Below are positions 25,508 to 33,833 of a stretch of DNA of 64,000 nt, one piece after another (the first letter of the stretch is position 1; every line of letters begins with the position of its first letter). The position numbers and the translations under genes were made by a program. The notes under the pieces were generated by a model. The model made no database searches. It was not told the origin of the DNA and saw only the letters and a list, made by a program, of their open reading frames with translations. Source of the DNA: Solirubrobacter soli DSM 22325 (GTDB lineage: Bacteria > Actinomycetota > Thermoleophilia > Solirubrobacterales > Solirubrobacteraceae); contig NZ_KE384074.1 in NCBI RefSeq assembly GCF_000423665.1, positions 62,001-126,000 of the forward strand, written 5' to 3'.

Positions 25508-27619
25508 TCACGCGACGTCGGTGATGTCGAGCAACTGCAGGGATGCGCCGGACTTCGCGTCGTGGTGCGTCTGGCGCCGGTGGCCGCCCGGGTCCTCGGC
25601 GATCTGCTTGGCCATCGCGTACGCGGCGTCCGCCGCCATCGCCTTGTGCAGGCGCAGGTAGCAGTAGAGCGTCTCGAAGGCGCCATCCTCGTGGTCGCGC
25701 AGCGCCGAGTGCGACGCGATCCAGGGGTCGCCGGCGACGTTGTCGAAGTACAGGTGCCCGCCGGTGCTCATCACGAAGAACGTGCGGTCCTTGAACTCGG
25801 CCGCGGCCTTCGCCGGGTCCGGGTGCGGGATCACCTGCAGCCAGTTGTCCGCGATGCCGAGCTCGCTCCGCAAGCCGGAGACGGTCTGGGCGAGGGCCTC
25901 CAACTGCACGAGGGGCGGAACGACGTAGTGGCTGCCGAGCTTGCCGCCCCATGCGACGGGGATCCGCTCACCGGGGCTCGCCTCGCCCGCGTTCGGCTGG
26001 TTGTCCGTGTCGAACACGAGGTTGACGACCTCGATGCCGACGCTGTGCTCCGAGAAGCTGCGGATGTGGTGGAGCATGTCGACGGCGTCGTTGTGCTGCA
26101 CGAGCGTGCCGTCGCGATCGAGATGGAACTGCACGCCGAGCGCAGGGTCGCGCACGCCCTGCCAGGTCGGCGAGACCGTCTCGTGGATCACGATCTGCCG
26201 CACCTCGGACTTCGCCCGCGTGCGCTGCTGGGGCTTGCCGACGAACTGGCTGACGCCGGCCGCGGACCAGTTCTTCAGCGTCACGCCACCCGGCGCGGGC
26301 CGCTCCACGCCGTCGATCACGAGCGTCTCCGCGGCCGCGGGCGTGAAGCTGCGCCAGGTCGGCGCCGACATCGCCTGCACCTGCGGCATCAGCGCGAAGT
26401 CCTCCACGACGTCCAGGTTCGCGAGCGCGGGCGGGGCGGGAGCCGGTTGCGGGACCGGCGCCGGGCGCACGGCGCGGTCCATCGCCCGCTCGATCGCGTC
26501 GAACGCCGCCTGGACCGGCACCTCGCCGAGGTCGAAGGTCCGCGGCGGCGCGAGCGCGTCGCCGATCTGGTCGAAGACGCCGTAGCGGCTCGCCTCGACG
26601 GGCGCCGCCGCGGGGTCCGGGGCCGGCGCGGGCGGCTCGGCCGAGGCCTGGGGGCTCACGGGGTTCATCAGCGCCTGCAGGCGGCGAGCGAACGCATCGT
26701 CGTCCTCGTCGAGCGCGTCGAGCTGCGAGAACGTCGCCTCCTCCGCGGGCGGCGCGAACGGCGATGGGACGCCCGGCGGCATCGGGGGCGCGGGGACGCC
26801 CGGAGGAAGCGGCGGAACCCCGGGCAGCTGGCCCGCCCCGGGCAGCCCGGGCGGGACGGGCACGCCCGGTGGGAACATCCCGTTCTGGCCGCCGGGAAAC
26901 CCGGGCGGGGTCGGGACGCCTGGCGGAAGCGGGATGCCGGGCGGGGTCGGCAAGCCCGGCGGGAAGAAGTTCGTGGCGGCGGCGAGCTCGGTCGGGTGGG
27001 CCGCGGTCGCGCCCTGCGCGGGCGCCGTGTGGCCGGCCGGCGAGGTCGCGAGGTGCGGCGCGAGGCCGTCGGCGGGCGCGGTGCCGGACACGCCGGCGCC
27101 GGCCGGCGCGAAGATGCCGGCGGGCGCGAAGATGCCGTCGGGCGCGGCGGCGCCGGCCACCGGCGCGAAGCCAGGCGCGGCGGCGCCGGCTACGGGCGCC
27201 GTGCCGGACACGGCGGACCCGGCCACCGGCGCGAAGCCAGGCGCGGCGGCGCCGGCCACCGGCGCGAAGCCAGGCGCGGCGGCGCCGGCCACGGGCGCCG
27301 TGCCGGACACGGCGGACCCGGCCACCGGCGCGACGCCGGGCGCCGCCGCGCCCGCCGCCGGCGCGGTCAGCGGCGCCGGGGCGCCATGGTGGGGCGGGCA
27401 CTGGTAGTCGTGCCGCAGGTCGATCGGGCGGCCGTCGTCGAACGCGCGCACGGCCGGGGCGACCGAGGTCGCCATGCTCGCCGGCGTGCTCTCGGCGGGC
27501 GGCACGCGGTCGGCGGTGCCGATCCACTCCTCCCCCGGTCGCAGGCAGGGTGGCGCCGCCGCTTCGGTGCCGCGGCGCAGGCGGTTCTCCAGATCCAGGT
27601 AGCGGCTGCGCTCACGCAT
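25508..27619 (-). CDS. N-acetylmuramoyl-L-alanine amidase-like protein with repeat-rich linker and N-terminal tag
   Basis: 703 residues. N-terminal tag RSRYLDLENRLRRG (residues 4-17); a degenerate 10-12-residue Ala/Pro/Gly repeat region at about 83-183; a PPG-rich collagen-like stretch at about 218-288; then a type-2 amidase-like domain at about 465-620 (VRQIVIHETVSPTWQG, FHLDRDGTLVQHNDAVDML, HSVGIEVVNLVFD), with His and Glu residues placed as in zinc amidases that cut the MurNAc-L-Ala bond. No signal peptide. It overlaps the upstream gene by eight bases. The extended linker suggests a surface- or particle-tethered hydrolase. Confidence 0.75.
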   Translation of the reverse strand: MRERSRYLDLENRLRRGTEAAAPPCLRPGEEWIGTADRVPPAESTPASMATSVAPAVRAFDDGRPIDLRHDYQCPPHHGAPAPLTAPAAGAAAPGVAPVAGSAVSGTAPVAGAAAPGFAPVAGAAAPGFAPVAGSAVSGTAPVAGAAAPGFAPVAGAAAPDGIFAPAGIFAPAGAGVSGTAPADGLAPHLATSPAGHTAPAQGATAAHPTELAAATNFFPPGLPTPPGIPLPPGVPTPPGFPGGQNGMFPPGVPVPPGLPGAGQLPGVPPLPPGVPAPPMPPGVPSPFAPPAEEATFSQLDALDEDDDAFARRLQALMNPVSPQASAEPPAPAPDPAAAPVEASRYGVFDQIGDALAPPRTFDLGEVPVQAAFDAIERAMDRAVRPAPVPQPAPAPPALANLDVVEDFALMPQVQAMSAPTWRSFTPAAAETLVIDGVERPAPGGVTLKNWSAAGVSQFVGKPQQRTRAKSEVRQIVIHETVSPTWQGVRDPALGVQFHLDRDGTLVQHNDAVDMLHHIRSFSEHSVGIEVVNLVFDTDNQPNAGEASPGERIPVAWGGKLGSHYVVPPLVQLEALAQTVSGLRSELGIADNWLQVIPHPDPAKAAAEFKDRTFFVMSTGGHLYFDNVAGDPWIASHSALRDHEDGAFETLYCYLRLHKAMAADAAYAMAKQIAEDPGGHRRQTHHDAKSGASLQLLDITDVA
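26755..26965. repeat. PPG-type collagen-like coding repeat
   Basis: Encodes about 70 residues in the amidase-like protein made of (L/V/T)PPG(V/I/L)P units such as PPGIPLPPGVPTPPGFPG. The DNA shows a matching short-period pattern of ccgggcgggg-like units. Confidence 0.75.
27070..27370. repeat. Tandem 10-12-residue Ala/Pro/Gly coding repeats
   Basis: Roughly 33-base units (gccaccggcgcgaagccagg-like on the plus strand) encode repeats of the form APVAGAAAPGF and APVAGSAVSGT. Two unit types alternate in blocks, and near-identical copies (27157-27195 and 27217-27300) show recent duplication. The encoded region should be extended and flexible. Confidence 0.8.
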
Positions 27620-28412
27620 CGAGTCCCTCCGCTTCGTAGTGGTCGGCGCTTCCGAGGCGGAGGCGCATCGTGATCTCGGCGTCGCGGTCGAGCGCCACGG
27701 TCAAGGACTGGTCGTGGAGCTCCGGACCGACGTCGTGCGGAACCGCGACGTAGAGGCGGACGCCATCCGCCGAGGCGCGGACGGGCACGGCGCGCCCGGC
27801 GAGCGTCGCGCGCGGGAACTGCGCGGAGACCTCGGCGACGGGCGCGAGGTTGGAGCCCGAGACCTCGAGCACGCTCAGACCGGGCGTCCCGGCGGGCTCG
27901 AGGCTGAGGCCGTCCACGCGCGGCGCGCCCGGGCCGGTGCGCCGGGCGCGGCGCAGGACGTCCGCGAGCTTGCCGTAGTCCACCTTCTTGCCCGTCAGGC
28001 GCTCGACGTCGAGCTTGCTCTCCCCGACGGTCCGGACGAGGTCGTTCCCCGAGCGAATGCCGAGCTTCTCGAGCTCGCGCCGCTCCTCGTGCGGGATCGC
28101 CATCTCCTCGAGCCCCACGTCGTCGTGCTCGACGGGGCGCCGGGCGATCTCCCGGATCTGCGTGTCGCGGATCGAGCCGAGCTGCACCTTGACGGTGGAG
28201 GCCCCGGCCTCGTCGGGCTTGGCCGTGACGAACTTCACGACCTCCCCGTCGTAGACCGGGAAGACCTGCAGCGAGAGCTCGAGGTCCTGCACCGTGTAGG
28301 TCATCCGGACGTTGTCCTTCTTCACCGACAGCGCGTCCACGGCGCGGTCGAGATCGAGGATCACCGAGTCCAGGAACGTCTCCAGCACCCAGGGCTTGTT
28401 CTCATCGGCCAT
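27612..28412 (-). CDS. Unrecognised operon protein with beta N-domain and IPT/TIG-like C-domain
   Basis: 266 residues. Residues about 8-85: a helix (LDSVILDLDRAVDAL) and beta strands (VRMTYTVQDLELSLQVFPVY; STVKVQLGSI). Residues about 105-165: a helical segment resembling a helix-hairpin-helix (LEKLGIRSGNDLVRTVGE). Residues about 170-260: a beta domain whose LSVLEVSGSNLAPVAEVSAQ and DGVRLYVAVP pattern looks IPT/TIG-like. No signal peptide. The first domain resembles the 90-residue product of the preceding gene in strand order. Overlaps its neighbours by 11 and 8 bases. Family and function unknown. Confidence 0.65.
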   Translation of the reverse strand: MADENKPWVLETFLDSVILDLDRAVDALSVKKDNVRMTYTVQDLELSLQVFPVYDGEVVKFVTAKPDEAGASTVKVQLGSIRDTQIREIARRPVEHDDVGLEEMAIPHEERRELEKLGIRSGNDLVRTVGESKLDVERLTGKKVDYGKLADVLRRARRTGPGAPRVDGLSLEPAGTPGLSVLEVSGSNLAPVAEVSAQFPRATLAGRAVPVRASADGVRLYVAVPHDVGPELHDQSLTVALDRDAEITMRLRLGSADHYEAEGLDA

Positions 28413-28674
28413 GGTCGGGGGCGTCCTCGAGCTCGATCCGCAAGGTCAGCCGGTGGAACACCGGCAGGAAAGTGGTCGCGACGCGCTGGGTCGGCGGCGA
28501 CGCCATCAGGCGAGGGAACCCGGTCTCGTCGTGCTCGACGGCGAGCTCCACCGGCAGGTCCAGCCGCAGCGCGCGGACGTACATCTGCCCGTCGAGCTCC
28601 GGGTCCTCGACGCGCGCGGCCTCGCAGAGCTCCGCGACGAGAGCCCCGAGCGGCTGCTTGAGCGAGTCGGTCAT
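28402..28674 (-). CDS. Small unrecognised operon protein (possible trypco2-like)
   Basis: 90 residues: an N-terminal helix (LGALVAELCEAARVEDPELD) followed by beta strands (VRALRLDLPVELAVEHDETG; HRLTLRIELED). This helix-plus-sheet layout recalls the small 'trypsin-co-occurring' domain 2 found beside proteases in bacterial conflict loci, but I cannot confirm homology by eye. A protease is encoded in the same operon. Overlaps the previous gene by 4 bases and the next by 11. Confidence 0.6.
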   Translation of the reverse strand: MTDSLKQPLGALVAELCEAARVEDPELDGQMYVRALRLDLPVELAVEHDETGFPRLMASPPTQRVATTFLPVFHRLTLRIELEDAPDHGR

Positions 28675-28829
28675 CGCGCCCGCTCCGGCTGCGGCTCGTC
28701 GACGTGTTCGAGGTCGACCGGATACAGCGGGACGCGCTCGGAGAACTCGACGCGCATGCCGTTGAGCAGCACCGGCGCCTCCGAGGCGGCGAGCGAGAGT
28801 CCGGCGGGGAATTGGCTCTGGCGGGTCAT
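28671..28829 (-). CDS. 52-residue operon protein
   Basis: Residues begin MTRQSQFPAGLSLAASEAPV and continue LLNGMRVEFSERVPLYPVDL before an acidic tail (EHVDEPQPERAR). No family recognised, no signal peptide, no transmembrane segment. Reality is supported by packing: its ATG lies two bases after the upstream stop, and its stop overlaps the next ATG by four bases (ATGA). Confidence 0.6.
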   Translation of the reverse strand: MTRQSQFPAGLSLAASEAPVLLNGMRVEFSERVPLYPVDLEHVDEPQPERAR

Positions 28830-28831
28830 CG

Positions 28832-30787
28832 CTAGGTCTCCGTGGTCACGCCGACGAACGTGACTGCCGCCGGCACCGGGAACACGACGGTCCGGTCGCT
28901 CGCGCGCGTGACGCGACCGGCGGCGTCGACGTCCTCGCAGTGCTTGAGCGTCACGGAGGCGAGCTTGAGCTCGGGGTACACCCACAGCGCGACGCTCGAG
29001 CCGACACGGCCGCCGAACCGCGCCTCGTAGCGCCCCGCGCTGTCGAAGCGCTTCACGAACGCGGGGTTGCGGAGCGCGTCGAGCTCGGGGTCCCCCAGCG
29101 CGACGAGGCCGTTGCCGAGCCGCGACAGCAGGACGTTGAGCCCGCGCAGGCTGAGACGCATCGAGGACTCGAGCCGCCCGCTCTGCGTGTGCAGCTCCTT
29201 CGGATCGTCCTGGATGCGGGTCACGCCGCGAGCGGCCTCGTCGGCCGTGGGGTCGAGCGCGTAGTAGTACTTGCACTCGTACTGGTAGCGGAACGTCTCG
29301 TCGCTCAGCGTGCCCTGCCACACCTTGTGCCAGTACTCGCGGTGGGCGTCGACGTCGTTGAGCGCGAAGGTGCGCCCCTCATCCGTCCCCGTGACGCCGT
29401 CGAACGCGTACTCGCCCACCGGCGTGAACGGCAGCATCGCGTTCAGGCCGAGCGTCCGGCCGGAGCCGGTGTCGAAGAGCAGGTAGACGCACAGCACGTG
29501 CTCCTCCCCGGGTGTCAACGTCGCCAGCTCGGCCGCGGTGAGCACCACGGGGACGGTCAGCGGCCCCGATGCGGCGACCGAGTCGAGCGTGCGCTGCTCG
29601 TCGATCAGCACGTCGGCGCTGGTCGCCCGTTTGACCTGCCAGCGCAGCCGCGGCCGCGGGATCGCCCGCGGGGTCTGGACGACGAGCCCGAAGCTGCAGG
29701 CGCGGTCGTTGCGGTACAGCCGCCGCGGCCGGCCGCCCAGCGCCAACCCGGCCTGCAGCGTGTCGGCGTCGAACGCCAGCGCGGCGCCGGGCGCGGGCTT
29801 GAATGCCGGCATGACCGCGCTGAGCGAGTGGACGGACTCCTGCGTCGCCAGCAACGCCAGCAGCTGGTAGATCTGCGAGGTGTCCGAGGACGGAAGGATC
29901 CGCTCCAGGTGCTGGCGGACAGCCTCGTTGGCGGCATTGGCCTGGCCCGTCGGCGTGATCTGACCGATCGCCTTCAGCGTGTCGGGATTCAGCGCCTTCT
30001 CGACGAGCGGGATCAGCGCCGGGAGCGCGGCGATCAGGGCGGGCGCGATGGCCGCCTGGGCGTACTGTCCGTCCCCGCCCCACGAGAGCGACTTCGAAGC
30101 GGCCGCGGGCGGCGTCTTGTTGAACACGCCGATCAGCTGCTCGACCGTGCTGATCAGCTTCTGGAGCGACGCCGCGTCCACCCCACCGCCGGCCGGCGGG
30201 GCTGCACCGCCGGGCGGTGCCGTCGCGCCGGGCGCCGCCGGTGCGCCACCGCCGCCGGTGACGGCGCCCAGCAGGTTGCCGACCATCGGCGCGAGCTGGC
30301 CGATGATCGGCAGCGCGTTCTTGAGCATCGGGAGGATCGACTCCCAGAACATCGGCTCGGAGAAGTGCCGCTCTTCGAGCGCGAAGGACGCGACGGGCGG
30401 TCGCGGAACGGTCAGGGTCGCAGTCATCGCGGGGACTCCCTCGTGACGCCGGGGTCGCACGCCGGCCGCGGAGCCGGCGTGGACCAGTGCGGAGACCGCG
30501 GGGCCGACATCCGGCGCCGCGCGGTAGCTGATGAGCTGGATGTAGGCGTTGTCGCGGTCGAAGCGGTCGGACGGCACGTCGAGCGTGGTCCGGCCGAGCC
30601 GCTCGGGCGCGAGCGGACCGGTGAGCGGCGCGACGTAGGACGGGTCCGCCAGCAGCTCGAAACCGTCTTCGTCGACCAGCTCGCCCGGCCCGATGCGGTA
30701 GCTGAAGTAGCGGCTGGAGCCGATGTCGGCACGGAAGCGCACGACGCCGGGCCGCGACTCCGCGCGCTGGAGGAATGCGAGTGCCAC
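28832..30787 (-). CDS. Large unrecognised operon protein, probable structural component
   Basis: 651 residues from a GTG. Residues about 10-105 look like a beta sandwich (VVRFRADIGSSRYFSYRIGP; AYIQLISYRAAPDVG). An amphipathic helical segment follows (FWESILPMLKNALPIIGQLA), then a Gly/Ala/Pro linker, another hydrophobic helical stretch (AIAPALIAALPALIPLVEKA), and from about 355 a beta-rich region (LYRNDRACSFGLVVQTPRAI; VLCVYLLFDTGSG) with a 'WHKVWQGTLSDETFRYQYEC' block. No signal peptide, no enzyme motif. The mix of hydrophobic helices and beta domains could mean a membrane-interacting or oligomeric structural protein (inference). Confidence 0.6.
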   Translation of the reverse strand: MALAFLQRAESRPGVVRFRADIGSSRYFSYRIGPGELVDEDGFELLADPSYVAPLTGPLAPERLGRTTLDVPSDRFDRDNAYIQLISYRAAPDVGPAVSALVHAGSAAGVRPRRHEGVPAMTATLTVPRPPVASFALEERHFSEPMFWESILPMLKNALPIIGQLAPMVGNLLGAVTGGGGAPAAPGATAPPGGAAPPAGGGVDAASLQKLISTVEQLIGVFNKTPPAAASKSLSWGGDGQYAQAAIAPALIAALPALIPLVEKALNPDTLKAIGQITPTGQANAANEAVRQHLERILPSSDTSQIYQLLALLATQESVHSLSAVMPAFKPAPGAALAFDADTLQAGLALGGRPRRLYRNDRACSFGLVVQTPRAIPRPRLRWQVKRATSADVLIDEQRTLDSVAASGPLTVPVVLTAAELATLTPGEEHVLCVYLLFDTGSGRTLGLNAMLPFTPVGEYAFDGVTGTDEGRTFALNDVDAHREYWHKVWQGTLSDETFRYQYECKYYYALDPTADEAARGVTRIQDDPKELHTQSGRLESSMRLSLRGLNVLLSRLGNGLVALGDPELDALRNPAFVKRFDSAGRYEARFGGRVGSSVALWVYPELKLASVTLKHCEDVDAAGRVTRASDRTVVFPVPAAVTFVGVTTET

Positions 30788-30814
30788 GGCTGGCCGCCCA
30801 TCGCCTCTACCGCA

Positions 30815-31915
30815 TCAGGCGCGGGCGCCGTTGGGCGCGCCGATCGCGGGCTGGGCGGGCGGGGCACCGGGCGCCAGGGCGCCGGCCGCGGGCGGCGCCG
30901 CGATCTGCTTGTACATCTCGGCGAACTGGTCCATCTTGAAGAAGTCCGACTCGATCTCCAGTGACACCGAACCGGTGATCTTGGCGGTCAGGTCCGTGCT
31001 CGTCTTGCCCGACGCCGAGGACACCGAGATCTGCGTGTTGCGCCCGGTCGAGGAGTGCCCGCCCCCGAAGGAGAACGGGCCCAGGTTCACGCCGCCGCCG
31101 AGGTTGCCGCCGCTCGTGTTGACCTTCTCGCTCTGGTTGGCCGCCTGCCGCGCCGAGCTCTCCTTGGCCTTGATGTCGAACACGCAGGCGGCTTCGATCT
31201 TGCCCTTGCGGATGATCATCCGCGTGACGCCCATCAGCAGGACCTCGCGCAGCAGCGCGCGGCTCTCCTGGGCCATCGCCACCTTGGTGTCGAGGATCTT
31301 CGCCCGGATCGCGTTGTTGGAGAGGTCGACCGCGTTGCCCTGGCGGTCGAGCAGGGTCGGCGTCTGGTTCTGCTTGGGCGGCGCGCCGTCCTCGTCCTCG
31401 TCGGCGAGCGGGGGCGGCAGCGCGATCTGAAAGCTGTCGGGCTCGTCCTCGGCCAGCTTCGCGTAGGCGTCGAAGTCGTTGACCTCGTTGACGAACTTGG
31501 ACAGCGACCCGGTCGCGGCCTTGAGCAGCCGGATGAAGTCGTCCGTCTGCGCGTGCTGAACCTCGAGGTTGCCCTGGAAGACCGCGTGGGTGAGGTCGCG
31601 GACGAAGCCCGGGAAGTCGATCGAGTCGATGAACTCGCCCGCGAGCTTGCCCGCCTGCTCGATCCGCCGGTTCTCGAAGTTGGCCGGGTCGGTCGCGTCC
31701 TTCGGGTTGTACGCCGTCTGGTGCGCCAGCGGCGCACCGTTCGGCGCGGCCCGGCGCTCGAGCCGCTGGTAGTTGGCCTCGTACACGTCGCGGTACAGCG
31801 ACTGCTGCTCCGCGTACGGCATCGACAGGAACGCCGCGCTCTCGCCCAGCACCGATCGGGTCTGGCGGCGCGCGCGCTCCTTGAGGTCGGCCTGGATCGT
31901 CGCCGGCAGGGTCAT
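30815..31915 (-). CDS. Unrecognised operon protein, possibly DUF2589-like in its C-terminal part
   Basis: 366 residues from the ATG at 31915, which overlaps the previous stop (ATGA); a GTG nine bases upstream is less likely. N-terminal half helical (KERARRQTRSVLGESAAFLS; FIDSIDFPGFVRDLTHAVFQ). From about residue 200: VAMAQESRALLREVLLMGV, IEAACVFDIKAKESS, a Gly/Ser-rich stretch (GGGVNLGPFSFGGGHSSTG) and a final strand SVSLEIESDFFKMDQFAEMY, then an Ala/Pro tail. That order (beta strand, Gly/Ser loop, beta strand, short helix) recalls DUF2589 proteins, a weak visual match only. No signal peptide. Confidence 0.6.
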   Translation of the reverse strand: MTLPATIQADLKERARRQTRSVLGESAAFLSMPYAEQQSLYRDVYEANYQRLERRAAPNGAPLAHQTAYNPKDATDPANFENRRIEQAGKLAGEFIDSIDFPGFVRDLTHAVFQGNLEVQHAQTDDFIRLLKAATGSLSKFVNEVNDFDAYAKLAEDEPDSFQIALPPPLADEDEDGAPPKQNQTPTLLDRQGNAVDLSNNAIRAKILDTKVAMAQESRALLREVLLMGVTRMIIRKGKIEAACVFDIKAKESSARQAANQSEKVNTSGGNLGGGVNLGPFSFGGGHSSTGRNTQISVSSASGKTSTDLTAKITGSVSLEIESDFFKMDQFAEMYKQIAAPPAAGALAPGAPPAQPAIGAPNGARA

Positions 31916-33831
31916 CGATCCCACTCGTCGATCGCGCCGGCCGGGACCTTGCCGTTGACGCCGGAGTCCGGGGCGTCGTCGTCGCGGTGACGCCGGCGTC
32001 GGCGGCGCCAGCGGTCACGGTCGTGGTCGGAGGGCTGCCACGCGGTGTCGTCGACCGCGGCGCGGGCGATGATCGTCTGCTGGGCCGCGTCGAGGAAGTC
32101 CTGGAACGGCTCCTCGCGCAGGTTCCCGCGGGTGAAGCCCCCGATGAAGTTGAAGACGTCGTTGCCGCGCTCGGCGAGCTCGACGAGGTCCTCGACCGGG
32201 AGGCTGGCGTCCAGGAACGTCATCCCCATGTTCTTGATCGCCGAGGTCACCGACTGCTCGGTGCCGCCGTAACGGGAGACGATCGGCTCGCTCGTGATCA
32301 GCTCCTGGCACTCGTTGAGGTAGCTGATCAGCTCCTCGATCTTCAGGAACGCGGAGCCCGTGACGAACTGGCTGAGGTTGTGCTGGACCGAGGTGAGTGC
32401 GGACACGACGCCGGCGCGCGAGATCTGCCGCGGGTCGTTGAACGCGCGGTCCTGGAGGTCGACGAGCCGCGTGACCTCGTACATCAGGCGGTCGAAGTGC
32501 TCGCCGAAGCGCTCGTTGACGAGCGCGCCGGACAGCATCTCGGCCTCGCCGTAGTTGAACAGCCGGCGGTAGAGCATCCCGCGCTCGGAGTCGTCGGGAC
32601 GGTCGTTGCGCAGATGCTCGATGCGGTTAAGCAGCGAGGCGACGTCGCCCTCGGACACGTCGAGCCCACCGCGGTGCCATTCGAGGCTGAGCGCGTCGGC
32701 GATGTCGAACATGCGCATGAGCTCGCCCTCGACGAAGATCGTGAACAGCGCGCCGGCGGCGTAGATCGCCTTCGGCCGCACGACCGTCGTCTTGTCGAGC
32801 TGGCTGATCCGGCGGATGGTGAAGTCCGACTGGACGCCCTTGCGGCGTCCGCTGCGGGCGATGTCGATCGGGTCGTCGCTGTCGGCCCGCTGGCGGCGCG
32901 CGGCGTCGTAGGCGAGCGCGAAGTACTCGTCGAACTCGCCGGCGACGACGCGCTCGTACGTCATCGAGAGCTCGAGCTCGACCAGGTAGTCGATCATCCC
33001 CTGGCGGATCCGCTCGTCGGCGGCCTCGGGCTTGATCTCGTTCTTGGCGAGATAGACGTCGACCAACCGCGGGACGCTGCCCTGGCGGCGGCGGACGTCG
33101 ACCAGCGCGAGCACCGCCGCGGTCAGCTTGCCGATCCGCAGGTCGATGCCGCGGGTGAGTGCCAGGCGCGCGAGGTCGTCCCGCTCGGCTGGCTCGAGCA
33201 CGATCAGCTGTGCGGCGAGGACCGCGTCGATCGCGCGGCGCAGGAACTTCAGGAGCGCCTCGTCGTCGAGGTGCGTGAGGATCCAGTCGACGATGCCGGC
33301 GTCGTCGGACTTCTCCACCTGGCCTTCGTCGAGCGCCTGCAGGAAGAGCCACTCGTAGATCGCGGGCTGGGCGAGCGCGAGCCGGCGCGCGTCCTCGAGG
33401 TCGAGCGAGTCCAGCCGGCCCGTCACCTTCTCGACGGTCCCGGTGATCCCACGCTTCGACAGGCGGATGCCTGGATACGCGGCGAGCTTCGCGTCGAACT
33501 CGATCCGCGTCTCCTTGACCGCGTTGAGCGCGATCGGGTCCATGCCGCTGGGCGCGCGGATCTGCAACAGCGGCGTGAGCGCGCCGTCCGCCGCCGCCTC
33601 GACGCCCTCCTGCACGACCGCGGCCGAGACGCCCGCGGCCGCCGCCAGCGTCTGCACCTCGGGCGCGGTCAGCGTCGGCGGGATCTCCTTGCGTTCGAGC
33701 AGATCGAGCAGGACCGGCCGCTGCTCGGCCGCCGGAAGCCCGCCGATGAAATTCAGCAGCACCGGCTTGCGCTGGGCGAGATCCAGATGGCGGATCGCCC
33801 GCGCGTCGATGATGAGGTCGTTCAGGGCCAT
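31912..33831 (-). CDS. Large mostly helical operon protein, family unknown
   Basis: 639 residues from the ATG at 33831. Nearly all predicted helix: LIIDARAIRHLDLAQRKPVL, TAPEVQTLAAAAGVSAAVVQ, LTHLDDEALLKFLRRAIDAV, MIDYLVELELSMTYERVVAG, FGEHFDRLMYEVTRLVDLQD. It ends in a strongly basic, then acidic, tail (RDRWRRRRRRHRDDDAPDS). No signal peptide, P-loop or catalytic motif noticed. Its size and central place suggest a scaffold or adaptor. Two bases after the coiled-coil gene, four-base overlap with the next. Confidence 0.6.
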   Translation of the reverse strand: MALNDLIIDARAIRHLDLAQRKPVLLNFIGGLPAAEQRPVLLDLLERKEIPPTLTAPEVQTLAAAAGVSAAVVQEGVEAAADGALTPLLQIRAPSGMDPIALNAVKETRIEFDAKLAAYPGIRLSKRGITGTVEKVTGRLDSLDLEDARRLALAQPAIYEWLFLQALDEGQVEKSDDAGIVDWILTHLDDEALLKFLRRAIDAVLAAQLIVLEPAERDDLARLALTRGIDLRIGKLTAAVLALVDVRRRQGSVPRLVDVYLAKNEIKPEAADERIRQGMIDYLVELELSMTYERVVAGEFDEYFALAYDAARRQRADSDDPIDIARSGRRKGVQSDFTIRRISQLDKTTVVRPKAIYAAGALFTIFVEGELMRMFDIADALSLEWHRGGLDVSEGDVASLLNRIEHLRNDRPDDSERGMLYRRLFNYGEAEMLSGALVNERFGEHFDRLMYEVTRLVDLQDRAFNDPRQISRAGVVSALTSVQHNLSQFVTGSAFLKIEELISYLNECQELITSEPIVSRYGGTEQSVTSAIKNMGMTFLDASLPVEDLVELAERGNDVFNFIGGFTRGNLREEPFQDFLDAAQQTIIARAAVDDTAWQPSDHDRDRWRRRRRRHRDDDAPDSGVNGKVPAGAIDEWDR

Positions 33832-33833
33832 CG

